Source of the DNA: Cytophagales bacterium
Lineage (GTDB): Bacteria > Bacteroidota > Bacteroidia > Cytophagales > Microscillaceae
DNA: 47,391 nucleotides
Reading direction: 5' to 3'
Assembly (NCBI GenBank): GCA_013298075.1
Contig: JAAFJG010000035.1
Span: 1-47,391, forward strand
Part shown: one piece after another, positions 16,636 to 25,125 of the stretch
Position numbering within the stretch: position 1 is the stretch's first letter
How the letters are laid out: each line of letters begins with the position of its first letter
The notes under the pieces: generated by a model
What the model saw: only the letters and a program-made list of their open reading frames with translations
What the model was told of the DNA's origin: nothing
The model's database searches: none
Translations under genes and position numbers: made by a program

Positions 16636-17103
16636 GAACTAAGTAGAAAATATTATACCCAAAAAACTCCCTCACCTTCGGGGAGGGCTGGGGCAGTGTT
16701 GTTAAATTCTTTTTTTTTAACAAATAAAATAGAAATTAACTTGTATAATATTCTGTAAAAAATCTATAATTTTTTGAAAATCTTATAGATTTGGCAAATT
16801 ATATTTTGATTTGTAAAATAATTTACCTGACAAATATTAGAACTTAACAACACTGAGGGCTGGGGTCAGTGTTGTTAAATTCTTTCTTTTTAACAAGTAA
16901 AATAGAAATTAACTTGTATAATATTCTGTAAAAAATCCATAATTTTTTGAAAATCTTATAGATTTGGCAAATTATATTTTGATTTGTAAAATAATTTACC
17001 TGACAAATATTAGAATTTAACAACACTGCCCTAACCCTCTCCAGCGGTGAGGGAACTAAAAATAAGTTTTTTTGAGTGGGTAGTTTATTTTTTAGATGCT
17101 CCC
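16635..17103 (-). mobile_element. MITE-2 copy with duplicated core
   Basis: It runs from GGAACTAAGTAGAAAATA to TAGATGCTCCC and is flanked by TTA on both sides (16632-16634 and 17104-17106). The AT-rich core starting CAGTGTTGTTAAATTC occurs twice, at 16694 and 16867, a period of 173 bp. Each core ends with the inverted partner TTAACAACACTG. No coding sequence. Confidence 0.85.
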
Positions 17104-17146
17104 TTAGAACTTTTATTGAAATAAATAAATAAAAAATAAAGTTTTA

Positions 17147-17178
17147 TTTGTTTATTTCAATCTAAAAAACTATCTTTG
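17147..17178 (+). promoter_or_regulatory. Promoter of the small membrane-protein gene
   Basis: TTTG (17147-17150), 20 bases, then TATCTTTG (17171-17178) is a full consensus match. The first box lies in an AT-rich inverted repeat (about 17113-17160, TTGAAATAAATAAATAAA with TTTATTTGTTTATTTCAA) that starts just past the MITE-2 end. Confidence 0.7.
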
Positions 17179-17235
17179 TAAAGTTATATTTATTCAATCA
17201 CACATTTTTAGTTTTTTGGAACTATCATTTTTATT

Positions 17236-17784
17236 ATGAAAAAGAACTTATTTATTACTTTTATTGCGTTATTTTTATTCGCAACCCAAATTCAAGCCCA
17301 AAATAGCCATGATAATGCAGCAGGCGGTAGAGAAATCTCTGATTTGATTGTTATTCCTGAAAAAATAAAGGAAAAACTTATCGAAACTAAAAAAGATATT
17401 CCAACAACCCTCAGAGTTTCAAAAACTACGAAAGAAATTAAGGCTGAAAAAAAACAAATTCGCCAACAAAAAAGAACTGAAAAGTTTTTAAAATCGAAAT
17501 TTGGACAATGGTATTTTAATAAAATCATCAAAAAAGCAGAAAAAAAACGCTTAAAAAAAGAACTTAAAAATGCTACGCCTGAACAAGCACAAATTTTGAA
17601 AGAACAATCAGAAGAAAGAGTAAAAAAATTACAAGGAAATATGAGAACTGGCGTAATTCTTATTGTAGTTGGTGTGCTTTTAGTTGTGTTAGGTGGTGCC
17701 GTCAAGGACGGTGGTATTTTTTATGTTTTGGGAACAATTGGAATTATTATTGGACTAATTCTTGTCCTTTTGGAATTGATTTAA
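17236..17784 (+). CDS. Uncharacterised envelope protein with two C-terminal membrane helices
   Basis: This 182-residue protein has a signal peptide (about 1-21, ending QIQAQ). A Lys/Arg/Glu-rich, probably coiled-coil middle follows (about 45-125, with IKAEKKQIRQQKRTEKFL). Two hydrophobic helices come next: GVILIVVGVLLVVLGGAV (about 137-154) and FYVLGTIGIIIGLILVLLEL (about 160-179), joined by a short DGG loop. It could sit in the inner membrane with the basic region on one side. No named family is recognised. It is monocistronic, with a strong promoter upstream and a shared terminator downstream. Two mobile elements end just before the promoter. Confidence 0.75.
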   Translation: MKKNLFITFIALFLFATQIQAQNSHDNAAGGREISDLIVIPEKIKEKLIETKKDIPTTLRVSKTTKEIKAEKKQIRQQKRTEKFLKSKFGQWYFNKIIKKAEKKRLKKELKNATPEQAQILKEQSEERVKKLQGNMRTGVILIVVGVLLVVLGGAVKDGGIFYVLGTIGIIIGLILVLLELI

Positions 17785-17800
17785 TCAAATATTTTTCATA

Positions 17801-17845
17801 AAAAAGAGTGAATAAATTGTAAAATTTGTTCACTCTTTTTTTTAT
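17801..17845. terminator. Bidirectional terminator
   Basis: The left arm AAAAAGAGTGAATAAATT (17801-17818) pairs with AATTTGTTCACTCTTTTT (17823-17840), with a single G-U or mismatch position. It separates convergent genes ending at 17784 and 17866. Confidence 0.85.
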
Positions 17846-17865
17846 TTTTTTGTTGATAAATCAAA

Positions 17866-19080
17866 CTAATTTGTAGGTTTATCAGGCGAAGGAGCAGAGG
17901 CGTGATAATCACGCCCAATTATATCCGCATATTTTGCTAATAATTCTAACACTCTTTCACGACTTTCAGACCTTACAATTCCGCCTACGTGATTTTCCAT
18001 GTCCATTATCCAAAATACTTCTTTATCATTGAAAAAACTACTATCAGAATGTTGATAACGAGATAATGAAACAATAATTCCTGAATATAATTTTTGAGGA
18101 GTAGGCAATGTAAATTCTTCGCCACTCAAAATACAAGTTTCTAATCTTGCCCACTCTCTCCAAAGGTTGATTCCCGATGAAGCTTCTACCATTTCCATCA
18201 AATTTGCCCCACCAACTCTTGAAGAAGTTTCTAAGAAATAAACTTCGCCATCATCTTTCGAGACAATAAATTCGGAGTGAGAAGCAGAACTTTGCATACC
18301 AAATGCCTCCATTACCTGCTCGTTTACTTTTTTGAGCGATTTATCTAATGTAGATTCAAACTCTACGGTAACAGAACGAAAAATTCCGCCACCGTGTGCC
18401 ACAGACAAAGGCGTATCTAAATAACCGCTACTTCTCGAGAACATAAATTTACCATGCAAAGAAAGACTATCTACATGATACACATTCCCAGGTTTAAATT
18501 GTTCTATCAAAAATTGGTGTCTTCTATCGCCCAATTCGTGAATTACTTGCCATGCTTCCTCTAAACTATGTACTTTTTTGATACCTGTCGCAGATGCTTC
18601 TGATCTAGGTTTGATAACCCATGGGGCTTGTGTGCTTTGTAAATATTGTGTAATGGTTTCATCGTGAAATAAATCAGAAAAAGGAGGTACTTTTATTCCT
18701 GCGTTTAAGGCTCTTTTTCTCATCGCTAATTTATCTCTAAAATATTGGGCAGTGGTCAAGCCCATGCCATCAATTCTGAAACTTTCTCTTAAAAAAGCGC
18801 CCTTTTCTACGTCAAAATCGTCTAATGAAACAATACAATCAATTTTTCGGGAACGCATCAAATACGCCACTCCCTTCAACATATTTTCAAAATTTTCTGG
18901 AGTATTTGCTTCATCTTCTAAATAAAAAATATCTTTCAAATACTCACGAGGCCAAGGCTTGCCTTCTAATTTTTTTGATGTAATCAAATACACGTTGTTG
19001 CCTAATTCACCACAAGATTTCATAAAATCTACCCCTTTGAAGTAGGTAGCAATACAAAGGAAAGAAAATTGTTTTTTCAT
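17866..19080 (-). CDS. ATP-grasp domain enzyme
   Basis: This 404-residue cytoplasmic protein has the ATP-grasp layout of the carbamoyl-phosphate-synthetase/biotin-carboxylase type. An N-terminal Rossmann-like part (about 1-110, with DCIVSLDDFDVEKGAFLRE) is followed by the A-subdomain (RDKLAMRKRALNAGIKVP). Then come the ATP-binding strand WVIKPRSEASATGIKKV and the C-terminal metal-binding strand YFLETSSRVGGANLMEMVE, in which Glu and Arg/Asn would bind Mg-ATP. Such enzymes join a carboxylate to an amine or thiol through an acyl phosphate. The substrate is not apparent, and there is no peptide-synthetase or cofactor gene nearby. The tail is Pro-rich (SAPSPDKPTN). It converges on the small membrane protein and shares its terminator. 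Confidence 0.85.
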   Translation of the reverse strand: MKKQFSFLCIATYFKGVDFMKSCGELGNNVYLITSKKLEGKPWPREYLKDIFYLEDEANTPENFENMLKGVAYLMRSRKIDCIVSLDDFDVEKGAFLRESFRIDGMGLTTAQYFRDKLAMRKRALNAGIKVPPFSDLFHDETITQYLQSTQAPWVIKPRSEASATGIKKVHSLEEAWQVIHELGDRRHQFLIEQFKPGNVYHVDSLSLHGKFMFSRSSGYLDTPLSVAHGGGIFRSVTVEFESTLDKSLKKVNEQVMEAFGMQSSASHSEFIVSKDDGEVYFLETSSRVGGANLMEMVEASSGINLWREWARLETCILSGEEFTLPTPQKLYSGIIVSLSRYQHSDSSFFNDKEVFWIMDMENHVGGIVRSESRERVLELLAKYADIIGRDYHASAPSPDKPTN

Positions 19081-19267
19081 AAGAATTTAATATTTTTCTA
19101 AGGAATTTAACTTTGTGCAAATAAAAATATTTTTTGTTGTAAAAAAAAATAAACAACTATTTTTTTATGAATATTTTTCGATAAAAAAAATTCTCAAAAA
19201 TAAAATTTCTTTTATATTTTGAGAATTTATACATGAATAATTTTTTAAAATTGGTATGGATTAGTAG

Positions 19268-19768
19268 TTATTTTAATTTATAAAATGTGCTACTTTCATA
19301 TTTTCTCAACAAATCACTTACGGTAAATAAACCATTACCGAAATCCACCCCTGTTTCTAAATATCTAATTGTTCCGTGTGGGGCGTAGTGCATCGCTACG
19401 AGCAAGTTAGTACGATGTAATAAAATACCATTATGATATTTAAACTCGTATTTTTTGATGTTAAGCAATTGTTCATACATTTTTGCTAATTTTAACATCA
19501 TTTCGTCTTGCTCCTCGCAAGTCATTGGGATTTTATACCCGTATTTTTGTACCAAATAAGGTGTAACTTGATAACGACCGTAAGTTGTATTATAAGGGTC
19601 CATTATTTGACACTGAAATTTACTCTCTTTTTCTGCTATTAAATATAACAACTTGTCGTAATCATACTGCAAATCCATATTTAGGTTTAGCAGACTATTG
19701 AGCATTAGGATAAAAAACATTACGCTTAATTTTGGTGAAACCATCTCCTCTACAACTGAGGCATTCAT
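19268..19768 (-). CDS. Lysozyme/transglycosylase-like protein (tentative)
   Basis: The 166-residue protein has a hydrophobic segment at about 16-29 (VMFFILMLNSLLNL) that could be a signal or anchor. After it, LIAEKESKFQCQIMDPYN and then YGRYQVTPYLVQKYGY recall the lytic transglycosylase pattern of a catalytic Glu in an ES-x-F motif followed by G-x-x-Q. Here Glu is at about 49 and the G-R-Y-Q at about 64-67. The remainder has LLVAMHYAPHGTIRYLETG. The match is by motif only; a phage-type or cell-wall muramidase role is inference. Alternative starts exist at Met9 and Met17. It stands alone, about 190 bp from the ATP-grasp gene. Confidence 0.55.
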   Translation of the reverse strand: MNASVVEEMVSPKLSVMFFILMLNSLLNLNMDLQYDYDKLLYLIAEKESKFQCQIMDPYNTTYGRYQVTPYLVQKYGYKIPMTCEEQDEMMLKLAKMYEQLLNIKKYEFKYHNGILLHRTNLLVAMHYAPHGTIRYLETGVDFGNGLFTVSDLLRKYESSTFYKLK

Positions 19769-20000
19769 TGCTAAAATTTGTATTTTTTCTTGTTTTAAAG
19801 CATTTTATTGCACTTAATAAAGAATGTTGTATTTATCTTAAAAGTAAAAATTTATACATATTATTTTAAAAAATTTAGCAAATACTATATTTTTTTGAAT
19901 AACCACAAAAAATAAAGCGTCTATTGCTAAACACTTAAAATATGGCTTTTTATATATTTTTTTTACTCTGTTATTGTCTTTTTTAACTCTTAAATTTTAG

Positions 20001-20084
20001 TACCCAGAGCCGGGCTCGAACCGGCATGAACTTGCATTCACTGGTGTTTGAGACCAGCGCGTCTACCGATTCCGCCATCTGGGC
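20001..20084 (-). tRNA. tRNA-Leu (CAA)
   Basis: The minus strand folds as an 84-base class II tRNA. The acceptor is GCCCAGA/TCTGGGT, the D-arm holds GGCGGAATCGGTAGACGC, the anticodon loop CTCAAAC gives CAA, there is a long variable arm, and the T-arm is GGTTCGAGCCC. The first acceptor pair is G-U rather than G-C. Discriminator A; CCA is not encoded. Confidence 0.94.
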
Positions 20085-20118
20085 ATATTATTGTTTCGGT
20101 ACTTTGTTTTTCACAATG

Positions 20119-20151
20119 CAAAGATAGGTGATATTTTTATATATTTCCAAA
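20119..20151 (-). promoter_or_regulatory. Predicted tRNA-Leu promoter
   Basis: On the minus strand TTTG (20151-20148), 21 bases, TATCTTTG (20126-20119), a full consensus match 34 bases before the tRNA. Confidence 0.65.
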
Positions 20152-20303
20152 TTTTTTCTAAAAAAGTTTCAAAAAAAAGTAAAAATTCTTCAAATAGTTA
20201 TATTTTTTTATTAAAAAGGTAAAAAAACACTATTTTTTTGTTGATTTATTTTTGTTTTTTTAATTTATTTAATGAAAAAGATGATAAATTTGATGATAAA
20301 TTT

Positions 20304-20311
20304 GGGGGGGG
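20304..20311 (+). repeat. Homopolymer G8 tract
   Basis: Eight G in a row follow two copies of GATGATAAATTT. Such a tract is rare in DNA this AT-rich. No gene starts close by (next CDS on the plus strand is far away), so I attach no function. Confidence 0.6.
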
Positions 20312-20331
20312 TCATTAGTTATCATATTTTT

Positions 20332-20499
20332 GTTACGGTAATTAAAAGTATGGAAATGTTTATTACATCAAAATATAGTGTGATTGCTGAAAAATATTTT
20401 ACCGTTTCATATAAATCGGAGACGTTAATGCCTCCGATTTATATGAAATAATAAGAAAAAATTTCATTGTTTATTTATCAGACAAAAAATTACAGTAAC
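20332..20499 (+). mobile_element. MITE-3 copy 2
   Basis: Left end GTTACGGTAATTAAAAGTATG and right end AAAAAATTACAGTAAC are imperfect inverted repeats like those of 16375-16512. The centre is the 44-bp palindrome at 20405-20448. Non-coding. Confidence 0.65.
20405..20448. repeat. 44-bp palindrome with GCGTTAACGC-like centre
   Basis: The arms TTTCATATAAATCGGAG (20405-20421) and its exact complement (20432-20448) flank ACGTTAATGC. The geometry (17 + 10 + 17) equals that of the palindrome at 28031-28074, which has different arm sequence. Confidence 0.75.
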
Positions 20500-20527
20500 A
20501 AAATAAAAGACATTTTTTTTAACTCTT

Positions 20528-20553
20528 AGGTAATTTATTTTTTAGATATTCCC
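20528..20553 (-). repeat. MITE-2 left-end remnant
   Basis: AGGTAATTTATTTTTTAGAT and then ATTCCC followed by TAA is the inverted left terminus of MITE-2, without the remainder of the element. Confidence 0.6.
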
Positions 20554-20635
20554 TAAACTAAAAAAAACAAAAGTAAAATTTAAGATGAATTGTTTTTTTA
20601 TTTTTATAAACCTCGAATAAAATAATTTCTATTTC

Positions 20636-20822
20636 TTATTTTCTTTCCACTTCAATAATTCTATCATTGTTAAAATAATCTTTGTGTAAAATAGGCAATT
20701 AAAAATATTTTTCTGCGAATATATCCAATGTTTCTTTCGCTAAATTTTGATTGATTTCTACAAAAATACTTCCATTATTAACCAAATATAATTTTGCCCA
20801 ATCTGCTACTGTTTTATAAAAA
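20636..20822 (-). pseudogene. prmC: 3' remnant of prmC (release factor glutamine methyltransferase)
   Basis: The minus strand reads YKTVADWAKLYLVNNGSIF, then VEINQNLAKETLDIFAEKYF, an in-frame TAA, and then LPILHKDYFNNDRIIEVERK before a second TAA. This follows the C-terminal end of PrmC/HemK methyltransferases (the F-E-I-N strand, the KE-helix, and a final KD-x-x-x-x-DR strand). The 5' two-thirds, including the NPPY active-site region, is missing, and MITE-1 begins two bases past the remnant. The internal stop and missing start make it a pseudogene. The identification is from pattern memory. Confidence 0.65.
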
Positions 20823-20824
20823 AA

Positions 20825-21021
20825 GGTTCATGGGAAATTATTGCGGATATAATTTTCTTCTGTATGAATAGAAATGGCATTTATTTAAAAAATATCAATT
20901 TGAAAAGTGCGGAGATTTTGGCTAAAGCCAAGGATTGAATTTTTTTATTATCCTCCAGATAAATCTGGAGGCAATTCAAAAAACGTATTTCATTTTTTTT
21001 TCCACAAACTTCCTAAGGATC
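20825..21021 (+). mobile_element. MITE-1 copy 3
   Basis: A well-kept copy, GGTTCATGGGAAATTATTGC at the left and ACTTCCTAAGGATC at the right. Inside are ATAGAAATGGCATT, TTGGCTAAAGCCAA and the CCTCCAGATAAATCTGGAGG stem-loop. It abuts the prmC remnant. No matching 8-bp flanks, consistent with later deletion on one side. The 200 bp to the next gene hold nothing that I recognise. Confidence 0.88.
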
Positions 21022-21221
21022 GAGAAAATAATAATGTAAACTTTTTATTTTATTTATTTTTGAGATATAAAAATGTTATCACTGCAAAAAATAGCTTAGT
21101 GATAAACAAACTAAATAACTAAAAAATAGAATAATTTTAATTTTATATTTACTTTTTTTAGTGTTTACATTATTTAAAATTCGATCCTAAGAACCATTTA
21201 TTTTAAAAAAATTAAGACTTT

Positions 21222-22457
21222 TTATTTTACTTTATGTCCACTCATACCAAAAAAAGCAATATAAACATAACAAATCACAGGTATTAAAAAAGAAATTTGC
21301 AAACTAAAAATATCAGCCATTAAACCTTGAAAAACAGGCATTAATGCACCACCCACAATCGCCATACACAAAATTCCTGAACCTGCTTCTGTAAATTTTC
21401 CTAATTTTTTGATGGCTAACGTAAAAATAGTGGGGAACATAATCGAATTGAAAAGTCCAATCAATAAAATAGCTATCAAAGCCACAAAACCTTGTAAGAA
21501 AATTCCTAACAAAAGCAAAATAGTAGCCACTATACCATTAAAAAATAACACTTTTTGCGGAGCAATATTTTGCATTATCACCGAACCCAAAAAACGCCCA
21601 ACCATCGCACCACCCCAATAAAATGACAAATAAAAACCTGCTTGTTTTTCTTCTAAATTCAAAATTTGGGGCAAACCAATATAATTTACTAAATATACGC
21701 CAATCGAAACTTCTGCTCCTACATACATAAAAATACCAATCGCACCCAATACCAAATGTGAATATTCCCACACATTTTTTTTGTTAGTTTCTTCTATATT
21801 TTCTTCTTGTGAGGCTGAAATTTTGGGTAATTTGATAACAAAAATCGTAATTGCCAATAAAAATAAAGCAAAACCAATGCTCACATAAGGAATTTTTAAA
21901 GCTTCTGGACTTGGATTTGTACCCAAATTATTCAAAATTAAATACGTTCCGAAAGCAGGTGCAATCGTAGTGCCTAATGAATTAAAAGCCTGCACAATCG
22001 TCAATCGACTCGATGACGTTTCGGGAGTTCCCAAAATAGCAATATATGGATTGGCAGCCGTTTGCAATAGTGCCATACCACTTCCCAAAATAAATAAAGC
22101 CACCAAAAAAATCGTAAAAGACAAATAAATAGACGCAGGTAAAAACAACAAACAACCAATGCCTGTAATTAAAATACCAATGCCTGTACTTTTTTGAAAA
22201 CCTATTTTTTTGACTATCCAAATAGAAGGCGGAGAAATTAAAAAATACGCAAAAAAGAAAGCAAAAGGAATATAAGAAGTTTGTGTATAACTCAAATTTA
22301 GAATTTTTTTGAGCGTGGGCGATAAAATATCGTTCAAACAAGTAATAAATCCAAAGGAAAAAAATAAAATTGCCATCATTATCAACGCAAATTGATAATT
22401 TGGTTTCGAATCTTGCGAGATAGAAGTTTCTATTTTTGAGGTATTATGAGAAATCAT
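21222..22457 (-). CDS. MFS sugar transporter (FucP/GluP type)
   Basis: The 411-residue protein has about 12 hydrophobic helices in two six-helix halves, separated by a charged loop at about 190-210 (LPKISASQEENIEETNKKN). The first helix carries FFSFGFITCLNDIL, the conserved start of the fucose/glucose/galactose:H+ symporters of the major facilitator superfamily. LLQTAANPYIAILG is their conserved helix 4-5 segment, with AFNSLGTTIAPAFG after it. It is expected to import a hexose or a related sugar with protons across the inner membrane. Specificity cannot be assigned. No kinase or glycosidase is adjacent. A MITE-1 copy sits immediately upstream of the start. Confidence 0.9.
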   Translation of the reverse strand: MISHNTSKIETSISQDSKPNYQFALIMMAILFFSFGFITCLNDILSPTLKKILNLSYTQTSYIPFAFFFAYFLISPPSIWIVKKIGFQKSTGIGILITGIGCLLFLPASIYLSFTIFLVALFILGSGMALLQTAANPYIAILGTPETSSSRLTIVQAFNSLGTTIAPAFGTYLILNNLGTNPSPEALKIPYVSIGFALFLLAITIFVIKLPKISASQEENIEETNKKNVWEYSHLVLGAIGIFMYVGAEVSIGVYLVNYIGLPQILNLEEKQAGFYLSFYWGGAMVGRFLGSVIMQNIAPQKVLFFNGIVATILLLLGIFLQGFVALIAILLIGLFNSIMFPTIFTLAIKKLGKFTEAGSGILCMAIVGGALMPVFQGLMADIFSLQISFLIPVICYVYIAFFGMSGHKVK

Positions 22458-22485
22458 ACGATTTATTTTTGTGTTTTATGTTTTT

Positions 22486-22691
22486 GGATTTTTAGGAATT
22501 TATTACAAGAATAGTTTTGCTAAACTATGAATAGAAATGGCATTTATGCCATTTCTATTGAAGTTTAGAAAAATATAAGTTCAGGAGATATAAAAATTTC
22601 GGCTAAAGCCAACTATCAAAATTTATATTATCCTCCAGATAAATCTGGAGGCAATTCAAAAATAATATTTCGCATAAAGTTACTATTAACC
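22486..22691 (+). mobile_element. MITE-1 copy 4 with all three stem-loops
   Basis: From GGATTTTTAGGAATT to TACTATTAACC. It keeps three hairpins: AATAGAAATGGCA/TGCCATTTCTATT around TTTA (perfect, 13-bp arms), CGGCTAAAGCC, and CCTCCAGATAAATCTGGAGG. It lies between the MFS start and the M1 peptidase stop and fills almost the whole 260-bp space. Confidence 0.82.
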
Positions 22692-22717
22692 ATTTTCTGA
22701 AAAGCAAGACAAAAATT

Positions 22718-24916
22718 TTATTTATTTTTTTGTTTTACTTCATCAAATTTAGTCGCATTTTCTTTTCTCGGCATTGTATTATTTTTTGTATCTACATCAG
22801 CCGTTTCGAGTTTCGAATCAATCGTAAATTGAACTACTTGTTTGTCTGTCGTAACTACTTTTTTAATTTCTTGTGCATTTTGTCGCCAAATTTCAGCAGG
22901 AATACGCAAAGTTTCTGTCGTTCCATCTTTAAATTGCATATCAATCAAAATAGGCATTATCAAACCACCTATATTTTTTAATTTTAATTCATAAAAATAT
23001 TTTTTATCATTGACAGCATTTTTTTCTTGTTCTGATAACGTAATACCCGCTTTTTCCATTCTGTTTAACATATCTTGCCAAGCATTTTCTTTGAAAGTTT
23101 TGTTGGCAAAAGTCGTGTCTGTTGATAATTTTTTAGTGGTATAAAGCGTTACTTCTTCCAATGAAATATCACAAGCCTCTGTGCCATAAAACCAACCTTT
23201 CCAAAACCAATCCAAATCTACGGCAGACGCATCTTCCATAGTTCTGAATAAATCGGCAGGTTGTGGGTGTTTAAATGCCCAACGTTCTGCATATTTTTTG
23301 AAAGCATAATCAAATAATTCACGCCCCATAATTGTTTCTCTCAAAATATTTAAGGCAGTCGCAGGTTTTCCATAGGCATTATTTCCAAACTGAATAATCG
23401 ATTCTGAATTGGTCATAATTGGCACTAATTGGTCTGGACTACTATTCATATAATTCACAATTTTGCTCGCCAAACCGCGTGAAGATGGATAAGTCACAGG
23501 ATAATCTTTTTTTGCCCATTCTTGTTTTGGTATTTCACATTCAGTAATATATTGCATAAAAGTATTCAAACCTTCGTCCATCCACGACCATTGTCTTTCA
23601 TCAGAATTGATAATCATTGGGAAAAAATTATGCCCAACTTCGTGAATAATCACAGAAATCATCGCATTACGAATACCACCTGAAACCGTTCCATCTGCTG
23701 CTGGTCTGCCGCCATTAAAAGAAATCATAGGATATTCCATACCAAAAACAGGACCATGCACAGAAATTGCGACAGGATATGGATAGTCAATCGTATGTTT
23801 TGAATATACTTTTAAAGTCAAATCGATGACTCTTGTTGAATACTGTCCCCAAAGTGGATTTCCTTCTTTTGGATAATAAGACATTGACCATATTTTTTTG
23901 CCATTCAAATTGGTTCTCATTGCGTCCCAAATAAATTTTCGTGAGCTCGCAAAAGCAAAATCTCTTACATTTTTAGCGTGATAAATCCAAGTTTTTGTAC
24001 CTTTTGGCGTATTTTTTTCATTCAATTCTGCTTCTTGTTGTGTAACAATTACAACAGGTTCGCTGCTATTTTCGGCTTGTTTCCATCTTTTTAATTGCAT
24101 TTCTGTCAATACTTTGGTAGGATTTTGCAATTCACCTGTTGAGGCAACTATATGGTCATCAGGCGTTGTGATTTCGACTTCATAATCTCCAAAAGCAAGT
24201 GCAAATTCGCCTTGTCCCAAAAATTGTTTGTTTTGCCAACCGTTTACGTCATCATAAACCGCCATTCTTGGAAACCATTGCGCCATTTCGTACAAATTAT
24301 TTTTGTCTGTTGGAAAATATTCGAAACCGCTTCGTCCTCTTTCTTTTTTTACTTCTGTGATAAATGAAGACCAATCCAAAGAAAATATAAATTTACCACC
24401 TTTTCCTTTTAATGTTTTTGGCAAATTAATTCTCATCATTGTTTTATTGATGATATACGTCAAAGGTTTTCCACTTTCATCTTTTACATTCGAAATTTCA
24501 TATCCTTTGTTAGAATATTGATTAAAAAGGCTTGTTGTAATTTGATAAGGAAGATTCTCGTTTAATCCAAAATCATCTATTTTATACGTATCACTATCTT
24601 TTTTGAAAAGATTTTGGTCTAATTGTAGCCAAATATATTGCAAATCAGAAGGGGAATTGTTATAATAAGTGATTGTTTCTGAGCCTTTTATGTTATTATT
24701 TTTTTCATCAAGTGTTACTTTTATTTTGTAATCTGCTTTTTGTTGCCAATATTCATGACCGGGCGAACCATCAGCTGCACGATAGGTGTTAGGCGTAGGT
24801 AATTCTGTGCCTAATTGCTCAAATTTAGAAACATTTCGAGGCGGCATTTTGGTTGTTTGTGCAAAATTAAGGTGAGTAATTATCAAACAACATAAAAAAA
24901 CGAGTATTTTTTTCAT
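22718..24916 (-). CDS. M1-family metallopeptidase
   Basis: This 732-residue exported zinc aminopeptidase has a signal peptide (about 1-20, ending LNFAQ). The gluzincin site HEVGH is at 425-429, with the third zinc ligand Glu448 exactly 18 residues on (in WSWMDEGLN). The GxMEN-like exopeptidase motif reads GMEYP at 392-396, a variant. The N-terminal beta-domain (about 50-270) precedes the catalytic domain, and a C-terminal region of about 200 residues follows. It probably trims peptides in the periplasm or outside the cell. The C-terminal tail is charged with no sorting domain. It is divergent from the head-GIN gene, and MITE-1 lies just downstream. Confidence 0.92.
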   Translation of the reverse strand: MKKILVFLCCLIITHLNFAQTTKMPPRNVSKFEQLGTELPTPNTYRAADGSPGHEYWQQKADYKIKVTLDEKNNNIKGSETITYYNNSPSDLQYIWLQLDQNLFKKDSDTYKIDDFGLNENLPYQITTSLFNQYSNKGYEISNVKDESGKPLTYIINKTMMRINLPKTLKGKGGKFIFSLDWSSFITEVKKERGRSGFEYFPTDKNNLYEMAQWFPRMAVYDDVNGWQNKQFLGQGEFALAFGDYEVEITTPDDHIVASTGELQNPTKVLTEMQLKRWKQAENSSEPVVIVTQQEAELNEKNTPKGTKTWIYHAKNVRDFAFASSRKFIWDAMRTNLNGKKIWSMSYYPKEGNPLWGQYSTRVIDLTLKVYSKHTIDYPYPVAISVHGPVFGMEYPMISFNGGRPAADGTVSGGIRNAMISVIIHEVGHNFFPMIINSDERQWSWMDEGLNTFMQYITECEIPKQEWAKKDYPVTYPSSRGLASKIVNYMNSSPDQLVPIMTNSESIIQFGNNAYGKPATALNILRETIMGRELFDYAFKKYAERWAFKHPQPADLFRTMEDASAVDLDWFWKGWFYGTEACDISLEEVTLYTTKKLSTDTTFANKTFKENAWQDMLNRMEKAGITLSEQEKNAVNDKKYFYELKLKNIGGLIMPILIDMQFKDGTTETLRIPAEIWRQNAQEIKKVVTTDKQVVQFTIDSKLETADVDTKNNTMPRKENATKFDEVKQKNK

Positions 24917-25002
24917 TTTGAATATTTTTTAGTGTAAATGTATAGCATTTATGAACATATTGTTGCAAAATTACTAACAAAATAATTATATTTTGTGTTT
25001 TT

Positions 25003-25032
25003 TTTGTTAAAACTAAAATATTTTTATTTTTG
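25003..25032 (+). promoter_or_regulatory. Predicted promoter of the head-GIN gene
   Basis: TTTG (25003-25006), 18 bases, TATTTTTG (25025-25032). The spacing is one or two short of the norm. It implies a leader of about 90 bases. Confidence 0.45.
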
Positions 25033-25125
25033 GTGCAACGTTTTGTTGTATTTATGTCTCTTATTAAAAAATCATATACATAAAAAAGATTAAAATAAAT
25101 TTTAAAACTCAAAAAAAATATTACT

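Noticed and set aside
16523-17026. Short minus-strand frames in the repeat nest after mnmA
   Set aside because: They cover MITE-2 arms and cores; the same peptides would arise from every copy.
17866-19768. Toxin-immunity or phage lysis module
   Set aside because: The lysozyme-like protein stands alone without holin, spanin or structural phage genes, and the ATP-grasp gene is not a lysis component.
20907-21122. 71-codon plus-strand frame
   Set aside because: It starts inside MITE-1 and includes its hairpin; no coding bias beyond the element.
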